64,000 nucleotides of DNA, from the NCBI RefSeq assembly GCF_014805625.2, contig NW_023998491.1, forward strand, positions 1,568,774 to 1,632,773, in the 5' to 3' direction. The position numbers and the translations under genes were made by a program. Positions 32,954 through 46,946 of this stretch are shown here, one piece after another. Each line of letters starts with the position of its first letter. Position 1 is the stretch's first letter. Under the pieces are notes generated by a model. The model saw only the letters and a program-made list of their open reading frames with translations, made no database searches and was not told where the DNA came from. Origin of the DNA: Glossina fuscipes. Taxonomy: Eukaryota; Arthropoda; Insecta; Diptera; Glossinidae.

Positions 32954-35900
32954 TATATCTATATCTACTACTACGTCTACTACGTATGCCTGCTGTTTGA
33001 CTGAATATTTTTATGTGTGGGTTTTGTATAACATCACTATTTCTTGTTTATTGTTATGTTTGCAATGAGTGAGTAAAAAGGAAAAAAAAGAAAAGGAGCA
33101 TTTAGTTATCTAGAGATGAGAAACAAGGGCGACACACACAGATGCAGAAGAAGATACGTAGTATGAATACATGGTTCGGTTCTAAGGATAAATCTAAAAC
33201 TCCTCGGCGCTAAAGAGAATCTTTCACGAACAAAGCAAAGAGCACTTAACGCTCAGAGAATTGTGAAAATCTTTTGCATTTTGCTTAAATACGCTCGCAT
33301 TCGAAATGGATAAGCATTCACGCACAATTAATGTTAATTTTATATTGCTATATGCAACATATGTTGCATGCAACATGATGCATTTAAATGTATGCACCGT
33401 CATCCCGTGCGCAGTCTATGTCGCGTTCACTTGATGCTTAATGACGATGATGATGATATTCCCGTTGCTGCTGGTAGTGCTATCATCCCATTTCTTGAAC
33501 GTTTTCATTTTTTTTTTAATGGCACAAATGTTGCATGAGCTATTTTGTTTTTGTACATGTGGTGAAGTTATTCCTGCCCCATTCCAGGTGTTTTATGCCT
33601 CACACTTATTAGGAGCTCAGCATATTTAGTTGGCAAAAATGAAGTTGAAGCATAAGATTATTATACGAAAGTGCAATGTTGCGACACTAAAAACAAAATA
33701 AAACATGAAAAGGAGAAAAGGAGAAAAGAAAAAACATAAACATGCTGAGCTCACTCACTCAGTACACACTACACTACGTGCACCAGCTGCTGTTGCTTGC
33801 TATTGGTGCTGATTGTTGTTTTACAGCTTCTGCTGCTCGAGGAGGCACTCTTGCCTTGTCTACCATAAGTACTTTCCAATGTTATGCTTTATATCTGCGC
33901 TACCATATCCCCGGGTATGTGTACGTGTGTGTGCGAATGAGTGAGTGAGCGAGTTAGTATATGTGTGCATGATATTAGCATAAGCGCATTTTCTCTGCGT
34001 CGTTCGTGGCAATCCTCTCCAGCCCATATGCCCATCTATAGTTTCTTTGTTATGGTCGGTCTTGCATTATGGATGCATTCTTAACTCGTTTTGTAGGCTG
34101 CTGCTGCTGGTGGTTATTATTATTATTTTATTTACTCATTTATTTATTATTTATTTATTTATTTATTTTTTTTTTTTGTTACGCTTTTCTTTCTTTATTA
34201 TTATTGCAAATTTTGGTCTTCTCCATTTTCTGACTATCAAATCTCTGTTTTGCACTCTCCGTTATTATGTACATTTGTGCATCTTGCATCTCGCATGTCC
34301 GTAGGCGATTTCACGAAATTTCTTTTGCTACCTTTCTCTCCTTCTCTTGCACTTAGTTACGGCGGTGTTGGTGGCTTTTCCCCAGAAAACACTTGTTACT
34401 GTTAATTTGTTAGAAATCTCCACAGCAATCAAGGATGCCAATGCAGGCAGGAGAAGAGCGAGATTGCGTATATGAAATCTTGTTATAGATTTGCAGAAGT
34501 GCAAAGAAGATGGTTAAAAAAAAAAAAAAAAAAAAAATAAAACAACAGCAACAACAACAACAACAAATCTTCAAACAAGTTAAGGTTAATACATGAAGGT
34601 GTCATGATATAATAAGGATTTGTAAGGCTTAGAAAATATAACCGGCAACCAAAGTATAACCCAGAAGTTTTCTTCCAATGAAAACATGTTAACGAATCAA
34701 ATTGACATGAAAAATTTAAATTAATAAAAAATATTAAAGCATTTTTTGCACTTTTTTTTATTTTTCTATAAGAAAAGTTTACATTTTATAGGTTAGCGTA
34801 TGACTTACCATCAATTAATTGATAAGCCATTTACTGCTGGTTTACTTTTTGCTTTTACATGCCATTTATCAAATGAATGCATGTGTATGTTCTTGCCTAT
34901 AAATAAATGCCATAAATTTTCCTTTTATGTAATAAACTTTGCTTTTCGTTCCACGATATGATGTATATTTGCCTTCAGGCCTTGGCGGCTGACTACATAG
35001 AAAGACACGTTACAAGACTTACTTTCAATAGGTGTACTTGTAACTTTGCAGTAATTCTTGTCATATATTACTTCAAAAATTAAAGGTCAGTTGTTTTGCT
35101 CTAAAACTTCTTTGGAACCAAATTCGCTAGGATAAGCGCGAAGTAAGTACGTTCCAAACAACGAGTTTTGCCATATTCGGACCAGTTGTTCAGATTTCGT
35201 TTACGAATCCAAAATTCATTATAATGGAGTTTATGTTGATGCTGCAGCTTTTATAAACTCAAAATTATGCCTGTGAGACCTTTTTCAAAACAAGTTCCAT
35301 TAGTTAAGTTGAGAACAAAAGATGCTATTTAGTTTTCAAACAAAGAGATAGTCGCAAATAAAAAATCGACCCGGAACTGTCAATACTCACAAGAAGTCTT
35401 CTTGCAAAGAAGATGATGCCGAGTTTGGTGAATGCCCAAAAGAGTTCATTCCAGAAAATAATGAAAAAAGAAAAATACTGAAAATTTTGAATACTGCAAT
35501 GTACTGCATAGCGGAACAAATGCACGATATCGCAAATTAATGGCGACCATGGGAAAATTGCATTGTTTTTCTCTCAAACTTCTCTAATCTCAGTAAATAT
35601 AAATTACATACACATTACAATGTCGGACGTTTAGTTAATTCTGTATTTTTTATAAAATGTAAATCATATTAACGGACGAAAGCATTGGATAAAGCGAAGC
35701 GTATTCTAGCTACATGATAGCTTACCGTTAAGCCTATTTGATATCAATTCGTTGTTAGTGAGACTTCAAAAATGTAGGTATTTTAGAGTAAGCAGCTAGT
35801 GTATATATTTTCTTCTTTCACTATTTGCTCTAAGCATTTAAATCTGTGCACAATTTTGATTATGATTTGGAATTCACCGTCCGGTAATTATTGTTTTTGC

Positions 35901-36059
35901 TGCGTCTGGTTTGTAGCCTTCCCACAACTGAGTGAACAATAACAAGGAATTATCGTCGGGCAAGAACCACCACTACGTATCCAATACCTTTTATTCATTT
36001 ACATCATATCTTCATTTTCGCTATAAAATACCAACAATAACTTTTCCGGTGTAAAGGTA
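32096..36059. other. Gene-free, low-complexity-rich stretch
   Basis: Poly-A at about 32100-32117, (TA)n at 32921-32948, (ATTT)n near 34140-34170, poly-A at about 34518-34537 followed by (AAC)n. No exon or RNA gene recognised on either strand. Confidence 0.5.
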
Positions 36060-36760
36060 TACTCTTGAGTGGGGGCTTAATATTGCGTGTACAAATAAGT
36101 TCAGAGGATTTTTTTTTTGTAACTTTGAAGTTTTAGTCAGAAAAGTTGATGTAATGTGCTTTGTTTAAAATAAAAGAGCCGGCGGTTGGGTATGGTCATA
36201 AGAGTCGAAGCGCGGCTCGAACAAACAATAAGTCTATTCTATTAAAGCTGGGTTTGTCGCTGATAACAGCGGGAAGGGTAGAGCAGCCAGCATTAGAACT
36301 GCAAACATTTCCTGAGCGGGTTTTACTATATTGACCCCTTCATCCTGCAGTGCTATTTCTTATAACTTTTACAGCAGCGAATCGAACTAATTTGTACTCC
36401 TAATACAATTTAGACTGACGTGGTTGAAATTTAGTAAAAGTGAGGTGTGGTTGTACTGAAAAATTGCAATTTTTGCCATATAAAGGGTTTCTTTTCGTGG
36501 GAAACCTTATGTGGAATGGCGTCTGTTAAGAGAACTACGCTAACTTACGTCAACTTGCTGAATTTTTACTGAGACGTATTCTTAAGAAAGTTACATAGAA
36601 ATCTTTCATAAAGTGGTCCGTCCCATCAAATCAAAAAGAGCTTCGTGCGCCAAATTTCATTAACTCATCGACTTGTGGCATGAAATAGAATACTTGAGCA
36701 GGCATCGTAAGAGTTTCAGATTCATCTTCGGTGGATATAATAAATGGAGTATACATATAT
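36060..36760. repeat. Probable decayed dispersed repeat
   Basis: The layout (gtgtggttgtactgaaaaat, aaaccttatgtggaatggcg, gcgccaaatttcattaactc) resembles the central part of the second fly repeat family seen at 46140-46830, with a comparable 'ggggcgttatatggggaatgg'/'tttcatcaaaatatctc' order. Similarity is weak and no boundaries can be drawn, so this is a low-confidence call. Confidence 0.35.
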
Positions 36761-38737
36761 TTATATGGGTGTTATATAAATTCGCACCCAGCTAAAGTGC
36801 ATTCTGCGATAAGAGTTGTAAGACATAAGAATGCAAAATGTGTCGAGTTTAAGATATCACTACATACAAGACCACATTGTTTCTTCATGTGTTTAATTTA
36901 ATATTAATTTTAATTAATAAAAGATTCTCTTCTTATCTTTTTTGTATTTCTTTTTTTCCTGTACGCGCTATGCGTACGCATATATAGAAAGAGTGACAGT
37001 AGAAAGAAAGAATAAGTTTGTTTAAGGCAAGGTATTCAAAGTTTCTTCTCTAACTGTCAACATTCCATTTTTCCTGACGCAGCTGTTGTATGCGACTCTG
37101 TGTAACATTTCAATCGATCTCTTCCGATGTTGCCATATTTTAATGTAAATCAAATCTGATCACGTATCGCAACTAATTGGACATTGTGGTTAAGCATATT
37201 AATTAGATATCAATTAAAATTGTGAAAAATTATGTGTGTCCGCACTTGATTCATACTTGATTCCATTGCATTTTGTGAAATTTATATGCTCCGTCTTCTC
37301 TTATACTCCTTATACTCATTTAAAAGTTCTACATTTTATTCTTCCTATTTCTCTTTATCTCTCTCTCTCTCACTCACTCGTTACGGATGAATAGTTTCGT
37401 TGATATTCGAAGAAGGAAAAAAAAAAACAATATATAAACTAGTTTAGCTAAGCTAATGACAAAGCAAAAGTAAGCAGAATTCTTGCTTAAGCCTCAGCAT
37501 AATAATAAACTTTTAGACATTAAGAGTACAGTGAGCGCAACATGTTAATTAATCTGTGGTTTGAAATTTTTGGTTTTTAAAGAAAAAAAAAAAAAAAAAA
37601 AACAAAAATGAAAAAAGATTAGCATGAGATTATATTTATATATGTATGCGTATGTGCATGTATTTGATAGTTGATAAACTCTAGACTTCTCTGAAATCTC
37701 CAAGTATGAAATAGGAAAAATGTATTTATTATTAGAAGATATAGAAACTGAATGCAATAGAGAGTATAACTGAGTATGTGCGTGGGAAAATGCTGCTGAA
37801 ACGGATAACTAAACCAAAAAAAAAAAAAAAAATTAGCATTAATTTTAAATGATTTCTTATTTTGGTGTTTGTTTTACACATTGTTTTGCCCGTTATTGTT
37901 TAATTTCGCAGAATTGCGTTATAATCGAAATTATTAAATATAATAATGTTTTAAAGAAAATATCATTTTTCTTTTCTAAGCTTGAAAACCTGTTCTTTTT
38001 GCACTCGCTGGCTGACTTGGCTTGGGTGCATTGAGAGAGCATGAATGCAACATAAATGGATGAATGACTGAATAGATGCATGAATGCGCGTGTTTATGCT
38101 TGCATTATTTATGCTGGCATTCGAAATAATTATAATTGTTACACTTTCTCTTTTGTTTTCCTTAAGTTAAGTATTTTCGAAACTATTTTCTTTGCATAAT
38201 AATCGCTGCCAACTATAAAAAACTACTACACAAATAGATAAAGGAAAACCTTTTGTTGTTTTTTTTTCTTCTGTTTTTCTCTTTTTTTTTTCGAAATCAC
38301 TTTTCGTTAATGTATAAATTTCGATTGCTTACAAAAAAAAAAAAAAAAAAAGAATGAAATTTAAAAATAAAATGATTATACAGAGAAAAAAACATTTATC
38401 TCACATGTGGCAGCAAATGAATCATTTTTAAATTACATGAAGTTGGTTCAATATCCATTTATTTATTTTTTTTTTTAACGCGAGAAGGTATGTTAATTTT
38501 CCTTTTGCCCAAGTAACGTCCAGAAAGGAGTTTAGCAAATCCTCAAAGCATACAACGGATTGGCATGAAAACGGCAAGAGCTGTTTCCAGTTAAACTGCA
38601 GTATTGTCTATTAAAAAGTTTTGAATAAAAAATTAATGCGTCGGAAATTACTTGCATTTTGAGTTCAGCTAAAATGTAAAGGAAAATTCTTGGTCAGACC
38701 TGCTAAAGTCTGTGAGACATATTTTTCAACAATGATG

Positions 38738-38740
<3 letters not shown>
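36761..38740. other. Gene-free AT-rich stretch
   Basis: Homopolymer runs (poly-A near 37583-37602, 37815-37831 and 38333-38351), no recognised exon. Confidence 0.5.
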
Positions 38741-38802
<62 letters not shown>

Positions 38803-38818
38803 CTCCCTCTCTCTCTCT
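38741..38818. repeat. (CT)n microsatellite
   Basis: About 54 nt of perfect CT followed by an interrupted stretch (ttctttctccctctctctct). It explains an apparent Ser-Leu-Ser-Leu open frame, which is not a gene. Shorter CT runs lie near 39311-39335 and 40373-40396. Confidence 0.95.
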
Positions 38819-41458
38819 TCGTCACTCAAAAACAAAGTTTTCCGAATTATTAAAAAAAAAAAAAATTTTTATTTTAATTTATACCAATTTTTGTGCTTTA
38901 TGCTTGAGAGCGTATGTTGAGAATTTTACGAGAAGACAAAGCTGCATCAATGCATTATTTTTGGTTCAGATGACAAAAGTGTAAGTAGTAACATGAAAGC
39001 TAATAACTGGAATAGTACTCCGTAGCTAGCAGTTTATCCAAAAAAAAAAAGATCTTTATTTTACTATGGAGACACTTGCATAATATTATCGGCTCATATC
39101 CCTTTGCTGTAAGTGAAAGGAAAAAAGGAATAAGCTCAGTTATATGATTACAAACAGAAAATCAGGTTTCAAGGTAGAGAGATTTTCTTTTCCATGCGAC
39201 ACACGTAAATATCCCTGATTGCCTTATCTACACTGAATTATTTGAAAAAAAAAAAAAAACATATCAATAGATTTAACGGTATGAAGAGATGCGACCTGAA
39301 CTGCATATGAACTCTCTCTCTCTCTCTCTCTCTCTTTTTCACTTATTTTTCATTTAAGAAAAAACACAGCCACACGCGCGCACACACACCGTCCTCAAGT
39401 TGCTAATAGCCTGCATAGTGCCCAAGCTTAGCTACATACATACATGTATGTATATATATTTATATACATTATCTGAAAAAAGTCTACATACAATTTTTCT
39501 TATTTTTTCTTATTTATACTTTTTGTATTGTCCGCAAGTGTGCACCAGAGAACCCTACCGTAGGTTGTTGATCAATCAGTGATTTGGAATTAATTTACTT
39601 ACATCTGTGTAATTGTGTAGCCTGGTGTTGCAATTTTCAAAAGTGGAAAAATTTATCAACATTTTAATTCCCAACTTCTCTTCACACATTTCGAGAGGTC
39701 AAGTTTTAAGATAGATATCTACAGTAATTAAAAAGAATAGTATTCAACAAAGTTACAGCAATGACAGACGAGCTATAGTAGAAACTGATCCTAACTTTAT
39801 TTCGAATTGTTGCTTCATTGAATCCCCGCTATATATAGACGATTTGGTGAAAGTGATTTAGAAGAGCCCATCCGCTCTGTACTGCAGTCAGAAAACAATG
39901 AACAAGAAAAAATATCTTAACTGAAGGTAAAAATCCTTGTGGTCTAAACTGTTCCGTCTAACTACTACGGATTTTCCCAAATTAAACCATGTTGACCTAG
40001 ACAAATTGCTTTCACTGAGCTTGCCCAAGGCTTTCTTTATTCAAAAAGGATCCCAAGGTTTGACGTTTAACAGCGAAGAGCTATGCGTTCTCGTTTCAAA
40101 GGAGTGGATAAGAAGGAAAGACTGCAGTGTGAAGACGGGGTAACTTAAGGGAAACAGCAAAATATCGTCAACTACCTTTCTCGGGGACAAATGACAATTA
40201 TTTCGGCATAACACGTATAGCCACATTTTTCAAAGACGTCGCGACAGCTAACTGCCACACTTTCAAGCCAAAGTACTCTTACGTCCCGTATTTCACAAGA
40301 AAAAACCTTAATATCGTTAATGAAAAAGTATAATCCCTTTCTCACTCCCCTTCCCCCCTCTCTCAATCGCCTTCTCTCTCTCTCTCTCCCTCTCTCTTTA
40401 AGTGAAATATTAAGTCAGTAGTTATTGCTTAATAATACGGGACATCCTTGCCATACTCCATCTATTGCCAAAGATTAAGATAAGATATCATGCGAGCACT
40501 TTTTAAAGATACTGTACATATACATACATGTACTTCTTCGTGTTTGTGTATCAATGCATGTGTGTCTATCAACATTGTTTAATCAATCATTTGCGTTGAA
40601 TGTTTTTGTTTTTCTTTTCTTGTACTGTGCGCTGTGTTGCTGTGATGCACCACAGCAACATTAATCATTTTCCACAAATATATATATATATATAGTTACC
40701 TTTTCTCGCTTCATCCCTCTTTCGTATACACATAACTTTCTCTCATACCCTAACAATTTCTTACGTATAATTTACTTGTGAATATAAAGCTTCTTCTATT
40801 TTACTTTGCTTATAAAACGCACTTTATGCGTTAAATGAAAAGTTAATTTTCCTACCACCGCTACCATACCACTACAACCACTGATGTTATGATACCATCA
40901 AAGAAGATGTCTTATGAAGCAGAAGATGTTTCTTCTTTGAAGTATTTATTAAAAAAGCGATTTCGGAAATTATGAAAATAATCTTTGAAAAATTCTAAAC
41001 GACAGATGTCTTATTGAGTCGAAGCTTTTTTTTTTTCTATATATATAGCGAAAGTAGAAACATTTATAGATTTACGGATTGATTAACAGTGAATTAGTAG
41101 TGGCTTGGAAACGCCTTGAGAAATAACTGAAAATTATTATATTCGTGATTTTTTGCTAGGAGACGAATGAAAAGAGTTTCAGGCAAACTTGCAAGGGTTC
41201 ACTTACAGGGAATGTGTTGCTGGGTTTGGGGGTTTTCTGTGTTCAATGACACCTGCTTACGAATAAAGAAATCTGAATATTCTTCTTACCTAAATGAGCT
41301 GCAAGATCAAAATATTAATAAGAATGCGCGAAATTATTTACTGAGCTATCTCTCTTAAGCTTTTATAATGCCTTTGAAGTTTGCGATATTTTCTGTCTTG
41401 GATGACGGGAAGGGGCTGTTTGCCTTTTGCATGTTGTACATAACTACTTCTGTACATT
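38819..41458. other. Gene-free stretch
   Basis: Low-complexity and AT-rich sequence; a 68-codon frame at 39937-40143 has ordinary amino-acid composition but no recognised family. No RNA gene seen. Confidence 0.45.
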
Positions 41459-41960
41459 TTACTTATTTATTTGGCTAAAGGCAAGGCAGACTTCCGAAGG
41501 TACACATTCTATATCGCATTCGTAGCTTGGAGCCCACACTATTAGAGCATATTCTAGAATTGGCCCAATCGAAGCAATGAGCAAAAGGGACCACCTTTTG
41601 ATAAATCCCAGATTACGTGTGGCTATAGTTAGATTGACGGGCAATTTGGGATCAAGAACGCGAACCTGGACTGTGCCCCTGTATATGCCCGTGAATAATG
41701 TATGCGATTTTCTTAGGTGAACCTCCACAAGAACACAATAACTTACATTTCCTTAGATTAAAAGGCATGAGATTTACTCTCTTTCAGTGCACTAAGGTTT
41801 CTATATCTTTTTTTTGACTTGGTCTGTTCTTCCCTTGGATGAAAGTGACAATTTATATTTACATTGAAACATCATCCAATCAAAGATGGATCTTATCCAA
41901 GAAGATGTAAGTTATGAATAGGTGAAAAAGTATGGGACCAAGGACCCGGTGGCAATGTAG
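41459..41960 (-). pseudogene. Non-LTR retrotransposon (LINE) reverse-transcriptase relic
   Basis: On the minus strand, broken frames read RVLGPILFHLFI (the GPLLFxLFIND region), LDDVSM (remnant of the YADD region), NLMPFNLRKC, then GFIKRWS followed by GPILEYALIVWAPSYECDIE. These are in the order found in the palm-to-thumb part of fly Jockey/CR1/I-type reverse transcriptases. At least two frameshifts and several stops occur, and no endonuclease or 3' tail is recognised. Fragmentary and dead. Confidence 0.8.
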
Positions 41961-43743
41961 CCGAGACATTAATTTCTATAGACAAATTATAAAATTGTTA
42001 CGAAATGCTTATCTTGCTACGGTTCGCGTCACTGGCTTCGGGTTTTATTTACAATCAATTTTCCTTAATGGTAGGATTATTTACAGTTCACTTAGTTTGA
42101 CAACATTCTTAGCTGAAACTTTCTTGTCGACTTGAATGTTCTTTTCCGATTAAATCATTTCACTCAAATATTCGGCCGAAGTTACCATAATTGATGTGTT
42201 TTCCGCTAATCGTTATCGTCGTCCGGCAGCTGCATGACGCGCCACAAATTTGCATTTGGGTTTTTCTTCTTTCGGAAATTTACTTGCTGGGAAAATCAAT
42301 TGGATGGAATGAATTTAGATCTGGGATTTCAATGTTCAAAGTACACGACCTTCCCGGATAAGAGGAAAATCATATTACCAAGATATCCGGAAAGGGGCAT
42401 ACAAGTCAAGATTTGAAAGAATTTCATTTAATGAACTCCATTGAAAACAAGAAACTTGTTGACAAGTAATTACTTGATAATTCCGGATAATAAAGAAGAA
42501 GAAATCGACTCCTTGACGATCATAACAGTCGTGCAACGTCGTATTATTATACAGAATTTTTCCTCAAGACTTTATTCGCAAAATTGCAATGCAAGTGAAT
42601 GAGACGCGGCGCGACATACATAATTATATATATTCAAACCTTGGAAAAAGTTATTTTGAATATTAAAAAGATGAAAAATATTTTAAGCATTAATAAAAGG
42701 AAACGTTTATACAAAACATTCGCAGGATGTCACTTAGCTTTTCTTTACAAATCTTGTAAAGGCAAATGCAATCAGAGCGAATAGAGGAAAAGATAAAGTA
42801 AAGCATTTTTCGCAACATTGCCTTAAGTTGCGTTGCCAGAAAATTTCTTTTGACTCAATCAAAACTTGAGAATTGTTTGAAAAAAATTTCTAAAACTTTT
42901 TTTTTTCAGTTCGATGCATTAAAAGAAAAAAAAAAATAAATGAAAAACGAAAAACAAATTGAGCAAAAAAATTAAAAAAAAAAAAAAAAAACAAAATGAT
43001 TAAATTAAATTTTAAAACCAACTCGGATTTGCGCTGATGTCGTTTATTTAAGATGAACATTCTCTCTCTTTAATTTTGCTTGCTGTGTCTGTTTTTTTTT
43101 CTTTTCTTTCTTTCTATTATATTAGATATGGTTTCGTGATAGCAAAAGAAAGCGGCGAATTCCAATTACCCAGCATTGCAGGGAAACCTACAAAATACAA
43201 ATGTGTGTCGATTTTGCTTCGAATCCTTGGAGTTTCGTTCACATTAAATTTTCATTTTGTAAGCTTTGCTTTAAACTTTTTGTTTTCCATCCACTTCTAG
43301 GCAGACCATAACGATTTTATATATCGCTCTTGAAAATCTTTTCAACTCTCAGTTGAGTATGAATGGAAGACAAGTTTTGATATTTGATTTTAATTTGTTT
43401 TTTTTGGCTTTGACTTTTTCAAATATCAAAAACAAATGTGCCTAACGGGCAGATGAGGTGAAATCAATTAAATCAAGTCACTATGATTCATTATGCACTT
43501 GTTATATGCGTTACCCTCAATAATCGGTTACAAACGAAGTTACAAAATTAATCTATAGTCATCTTGTAGCGTTGAGCAAGAAAATCCTAAGATAAGCCTG
43601 CAATAACTATTTTTAGTTTAAAGAGTATTTTGCTTCACACATATACGCAGGCATGACTACATTTGAACTCATGTGGCACAAAGTCTTGACGAGCGTATGT
43701 ACGGTGGTTGTTTGGCTACAATATTTTCTTTTTTTTTTGTGTA

Positions 43744-43746
<3 letters not shown>
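41961..43746. other. Gene-free stretch
   Basis: Contains A-rich low complexity at about 42925-43000. At about 43119-43132 a pyrimidine-rich acceptor-like tract (ctattatattag) precedes a short open stretch to 43300, but no homology or partner exon was found. Confidence 0.4.

Positions 43747-43781
<35 letters not shown>
43747..43781. repeat. (GT)n microsatellite
   Basis: Perfect GT run of 35 nt. Confidence 0.95.
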
Positions 43782-43783
<2 letters not shown>

Positions 43784-43925
43784 CCTATACTAATACAAAT
43801 CTATCGTGAAGTTGACGCAACTTCTCAGAGTGCATCTTTCAGTTGCTTACAAACCTGGCAGATTGTCTTGCTCTGTATGTATGTCAATCAGTCTGTTTGG
43901 CTGTTTTGTAGAGTAGTAAAGTGAG

Positions 43926-43960
43926 TTGTATGTATGTATGTATGTATGTATGTATGTATG

Positions 43961-43990
<30 letters not shown>
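43926..43990. repeat. (TGTA)n microsatellite
   Basis: About 64 nt of perfect TGTA tetranucleotide. It generates the His-Thr-Tyr-Ile repeats of the opposite-strand frames, which are not genes. Confidence 0.95.
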
Positions 43991-43991
<1 letters not shown>

Positions 43992-44429
43992 TTTACCAAT
44001 TCCAAGTCTGTGAACAATGGCACACATAGGAGGATGAAGTTGCACATATTCTTCTTCGGCTCTATTCCAATGCAGACATATTGCATTCGCGACAATGAGT
44101 ATAGTATATGCACGCATCGAAGAAAATATTCGTAGCATATATATATATATATATATATATGTGTATATGAATATGAATTTGAGTGACTTGCAGTGCATGT
44201 CTATGCACTCCATTAACAATGTGGCAACCAACAAAAAACTTATTATTCATCATACGCACATCTTATGATTATATTTTTCTGCTTTTGCCGTTGCTGTTGC
44301 TGTTGCTGCTGCCGCTGTCAATAAGTCCCGTATTCCATCTCCTGCATCTGCGCCTCCCGCTTGTAAAGGAGACAGAGGTCATCTTTTCATCTACATAGCT
44401 GTTTATTTTGTCAGTCGCAGTAATGAAAG

Positions 44430-44431
44430 CG

Positions 44432-44472
<41 letters not shown>

Positions 44473-44473
44473 T
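44430..44473. repeat. (GCAA)n microsatellite
   Basis: About 10 perfect GCAA units. Three different repeat types within 800 bp (GT, TGTA, GCAA) plus a TA run at 44139-44160 make this a microsatellite cluster. Confidence 0.95.
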
Positions 44474-46139
44474 GGCAATTATGTGCAACTACGAGTTGAA
44501 AGAATTTAATTAGTTGTATAGATAGATTAAATATGCTTTACTTGGAAATATTTGCGAGGAGTATTTTGTTTTTTGTTTCTTTTTTTTTTTTTTTAATTAT
44601 TAGCTATATTTTTTAATTAGTAAAGAAAAATCATAAGTAGTAGTAGCATGTTGCAGTTCATTTAATTTTTACTTTTAACAAAACGGAAGAGCAGAGGTCA
44701 GCAGCTACTTTCGTCAAGAGCGATGTGGGAAGGAAATATTTCGGGGAGCGAAATTGTTCTAAAGAGGAGATGCATCATACATTAAATATTGTCTTAAGTT
44801 ATCTTGTTTCCTGTCGTCCGTTTAAGATCAAAAGTCTACCAAATCGATTCATAAACTTATTTTCTAATCTGTTGATATCCATAGCTCATAAAAGATATGC
44901 CTGCACTTCATAAAATGCTCTTAGAAACAAATATCGTCTACAGAATTCGCTTACGATAAGAATGCAGTGATGGTTTACGATATCCTTTCTTTATGTGTGT
45001 TTTTGTGTGCGCACAAAATCCGTCCAAAGTTAGGCTTGCTTTGTTAGTTGCCTCTTAAGTTTCCGTTGATAATTAAGGCACGCCTTAGATAGTACGCTTT
45101 ATACCGCAATGCTACGCTCTTTCCACTGAAAGCTGAAAGGAATGAATTGCTCTTGGAAAGTTTCTTGAGAATTTTTTTCAGACCTCGTTTGACAAAGTAA
45201 TCGCATGGTTGTCGTTAAGCTGCAAACCACAGTGGGGCTAAGGATTGTACCACAGTTTCTTGGAAAACTAATGTAAGATAATTTTTTATACAACGTCGCG
45301 CGTGTGGATATCAAAATTTCAGCATAAAGCATTTTTCGTCTCAAAATATATATTTAACTTGGCTTTAATGATGAATAATTAAGCAAAACGGAGAAGCACC
45401 GGATGATCAATGTTTCCCCTAACTATGCTTGAAGTATTAAAACAAGCGAAAACTCTTTAGTAGTAGTAGTAGATAAGTATGCCAGGAGAGGTTATGCAGG
45501 AGCAATAAATAATGCCATCGAAATGGATCCGAGTAGAACATCAGCAAAGGTACACACGTTATGGTAAAAATTAAAAAGCCAGGATAATGAATGCCAGCTA
45601 AGCCCAATGATAGGGACAGAATGTACCGAAAACAAACGAGTAAAACGGCCGCTTCAAAGTTCGGAAAATAATTCGAATTCCCTTCATAGCAATTGGCATC
45701 ACAGCATGGCATTAATGCAAAATGCAAATGTTTATGGATTGATTGAACACAACCGTCAATATCAGTGAAGAGACCTAACGGCTTCAGGAAAACATAGAGT
45801 TTTCTCTATTTGTTAAGACCGAAGGGGTGTGGCTTGTTAGGAATTGTTGAAACCTATTGAAGCGCGCCCCACGATTATCATCATTCCATCATTTTGGATG
45901 TTGCATAGGCATGAAAAAGTAATTTTGCCTCGTAGCGCGCATAATAAAGGCAATTAGGATTATGTTCTCTCCATTCTTTAAAAACAAGCGATTTTCTTTT
46001 AAAGAAATAAACCCGTAAGGGCAAAGTAGATCGCTTTCAGGAACTTAAGTCATTGATCTGAAAATTTAACGCCCATCAGTTTATTAGTATATTTAAGGGT
46101 ATGAATTGAAGTGACTTAAGAAAAATAAGTGAAAACATT
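44474..46139. other. Gene-free stretch
   Basis: No recognised exon or RNA gene. A minus-strand 96-codon frame at 45437-45727 has hydrophobic composition but no recognisable family. Confidence 0.4.
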
Positions 46140-46830
46140 ATACCCGGGCGACGCCGACTATCACATACCCTCGCCTAGTACAGTTATTCACTCGGTTTAG
46201 TAGTCCTGCATCAAAATGTACACATTATTTTCATGCAAAGCCCGCATATCGCAAGTTTGGATTTTCTTTCCATATAAGTGTTTGTGAGCGTTTGAGAGCG
46301 ACTATAAAAAAGTAGGCCTATGTGATCCAAATTCGGTAAGGTAGATTTCTTTGTCAATTTACCATTATGAGGCAACTTTCACTGTACAATATTGCAAAGT
46401 ACACCCTTTTACCATAAGAAACTTCATTTTCAATAGGAAAGGTTATATGAGTGGGGGTTCAAAACATTGCTCCAGATTGTCCGAAGTTTTCACACTAATC
46501 TAAAATCCCGAAGTACGACTACTTAGTCTGAGGGAAATTCTGAAGGGGCGTTATATGGGGAATGGTCGCAAAAGTGGACCGATCTGAACTATTTTCAAAA
46601 GCCTTCGTCCTTCGGGCCAAAGTACGTCAATACAAGCAATTTCATCAAAATATCTCAAAAGTGGCGATCTACCGCTTGCACACAAAAATACATGGACAGG
46701 CATTAGACGGACATACAGACAGATAGACAGACAGACAGACGGAAAGACAGGCTTAGATTGATTTAGAAAATGATCCCAAATCGATCGGTATAATAAAAGG
46801 TGGGTCTACCTTAAGGCTTTCTGGGTGTTA
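46140..46830 (+). mobile_element. Second dispersed fly repeat, fuller copy
   Basis: Begins tatacccgggcgacgccgac and ends with gacagacagacagacggaaa, cttagattgatttagaaaat, gatcggtataataaaaggtg and ctttctgggtgttacatac. The last blocks are the reverse-oriented DINE/Helentron-like end common in flies. Partial relatives lie at 49900-50130 and 58200-58370. Differs in its body from the element in the gene introns, so it is treated as a separate family. No ORF. Confidence 0.6.
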
Positions 46831-46946
46831 CATACGTCGGCTCTACCTTAATAAATCCTTTACCACCAGACTGATTAAAAAATAAATGCGTTTTTTTTTA
46901 TTCACTTTTTCTCTATTAGACTACGGACTAACTGAATGCCTTGAAA

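Noticed and set aside
38690..38920. Ser-Leu repeat protein
   Set aside because: Pure translation of a (CT)n microsatellite.
39937..40143. 68-codon plus frame of balanced composition
   Set aside because: No family recognised, no splice partner, and such frames are expected by chance in 64 kb.
43847..44234. Two minus-strand frames with His-Thr-Tyr-Ile repeats
   Set aside because: Translation of the (TGTA)n microsatellite; no other supporting sequence.
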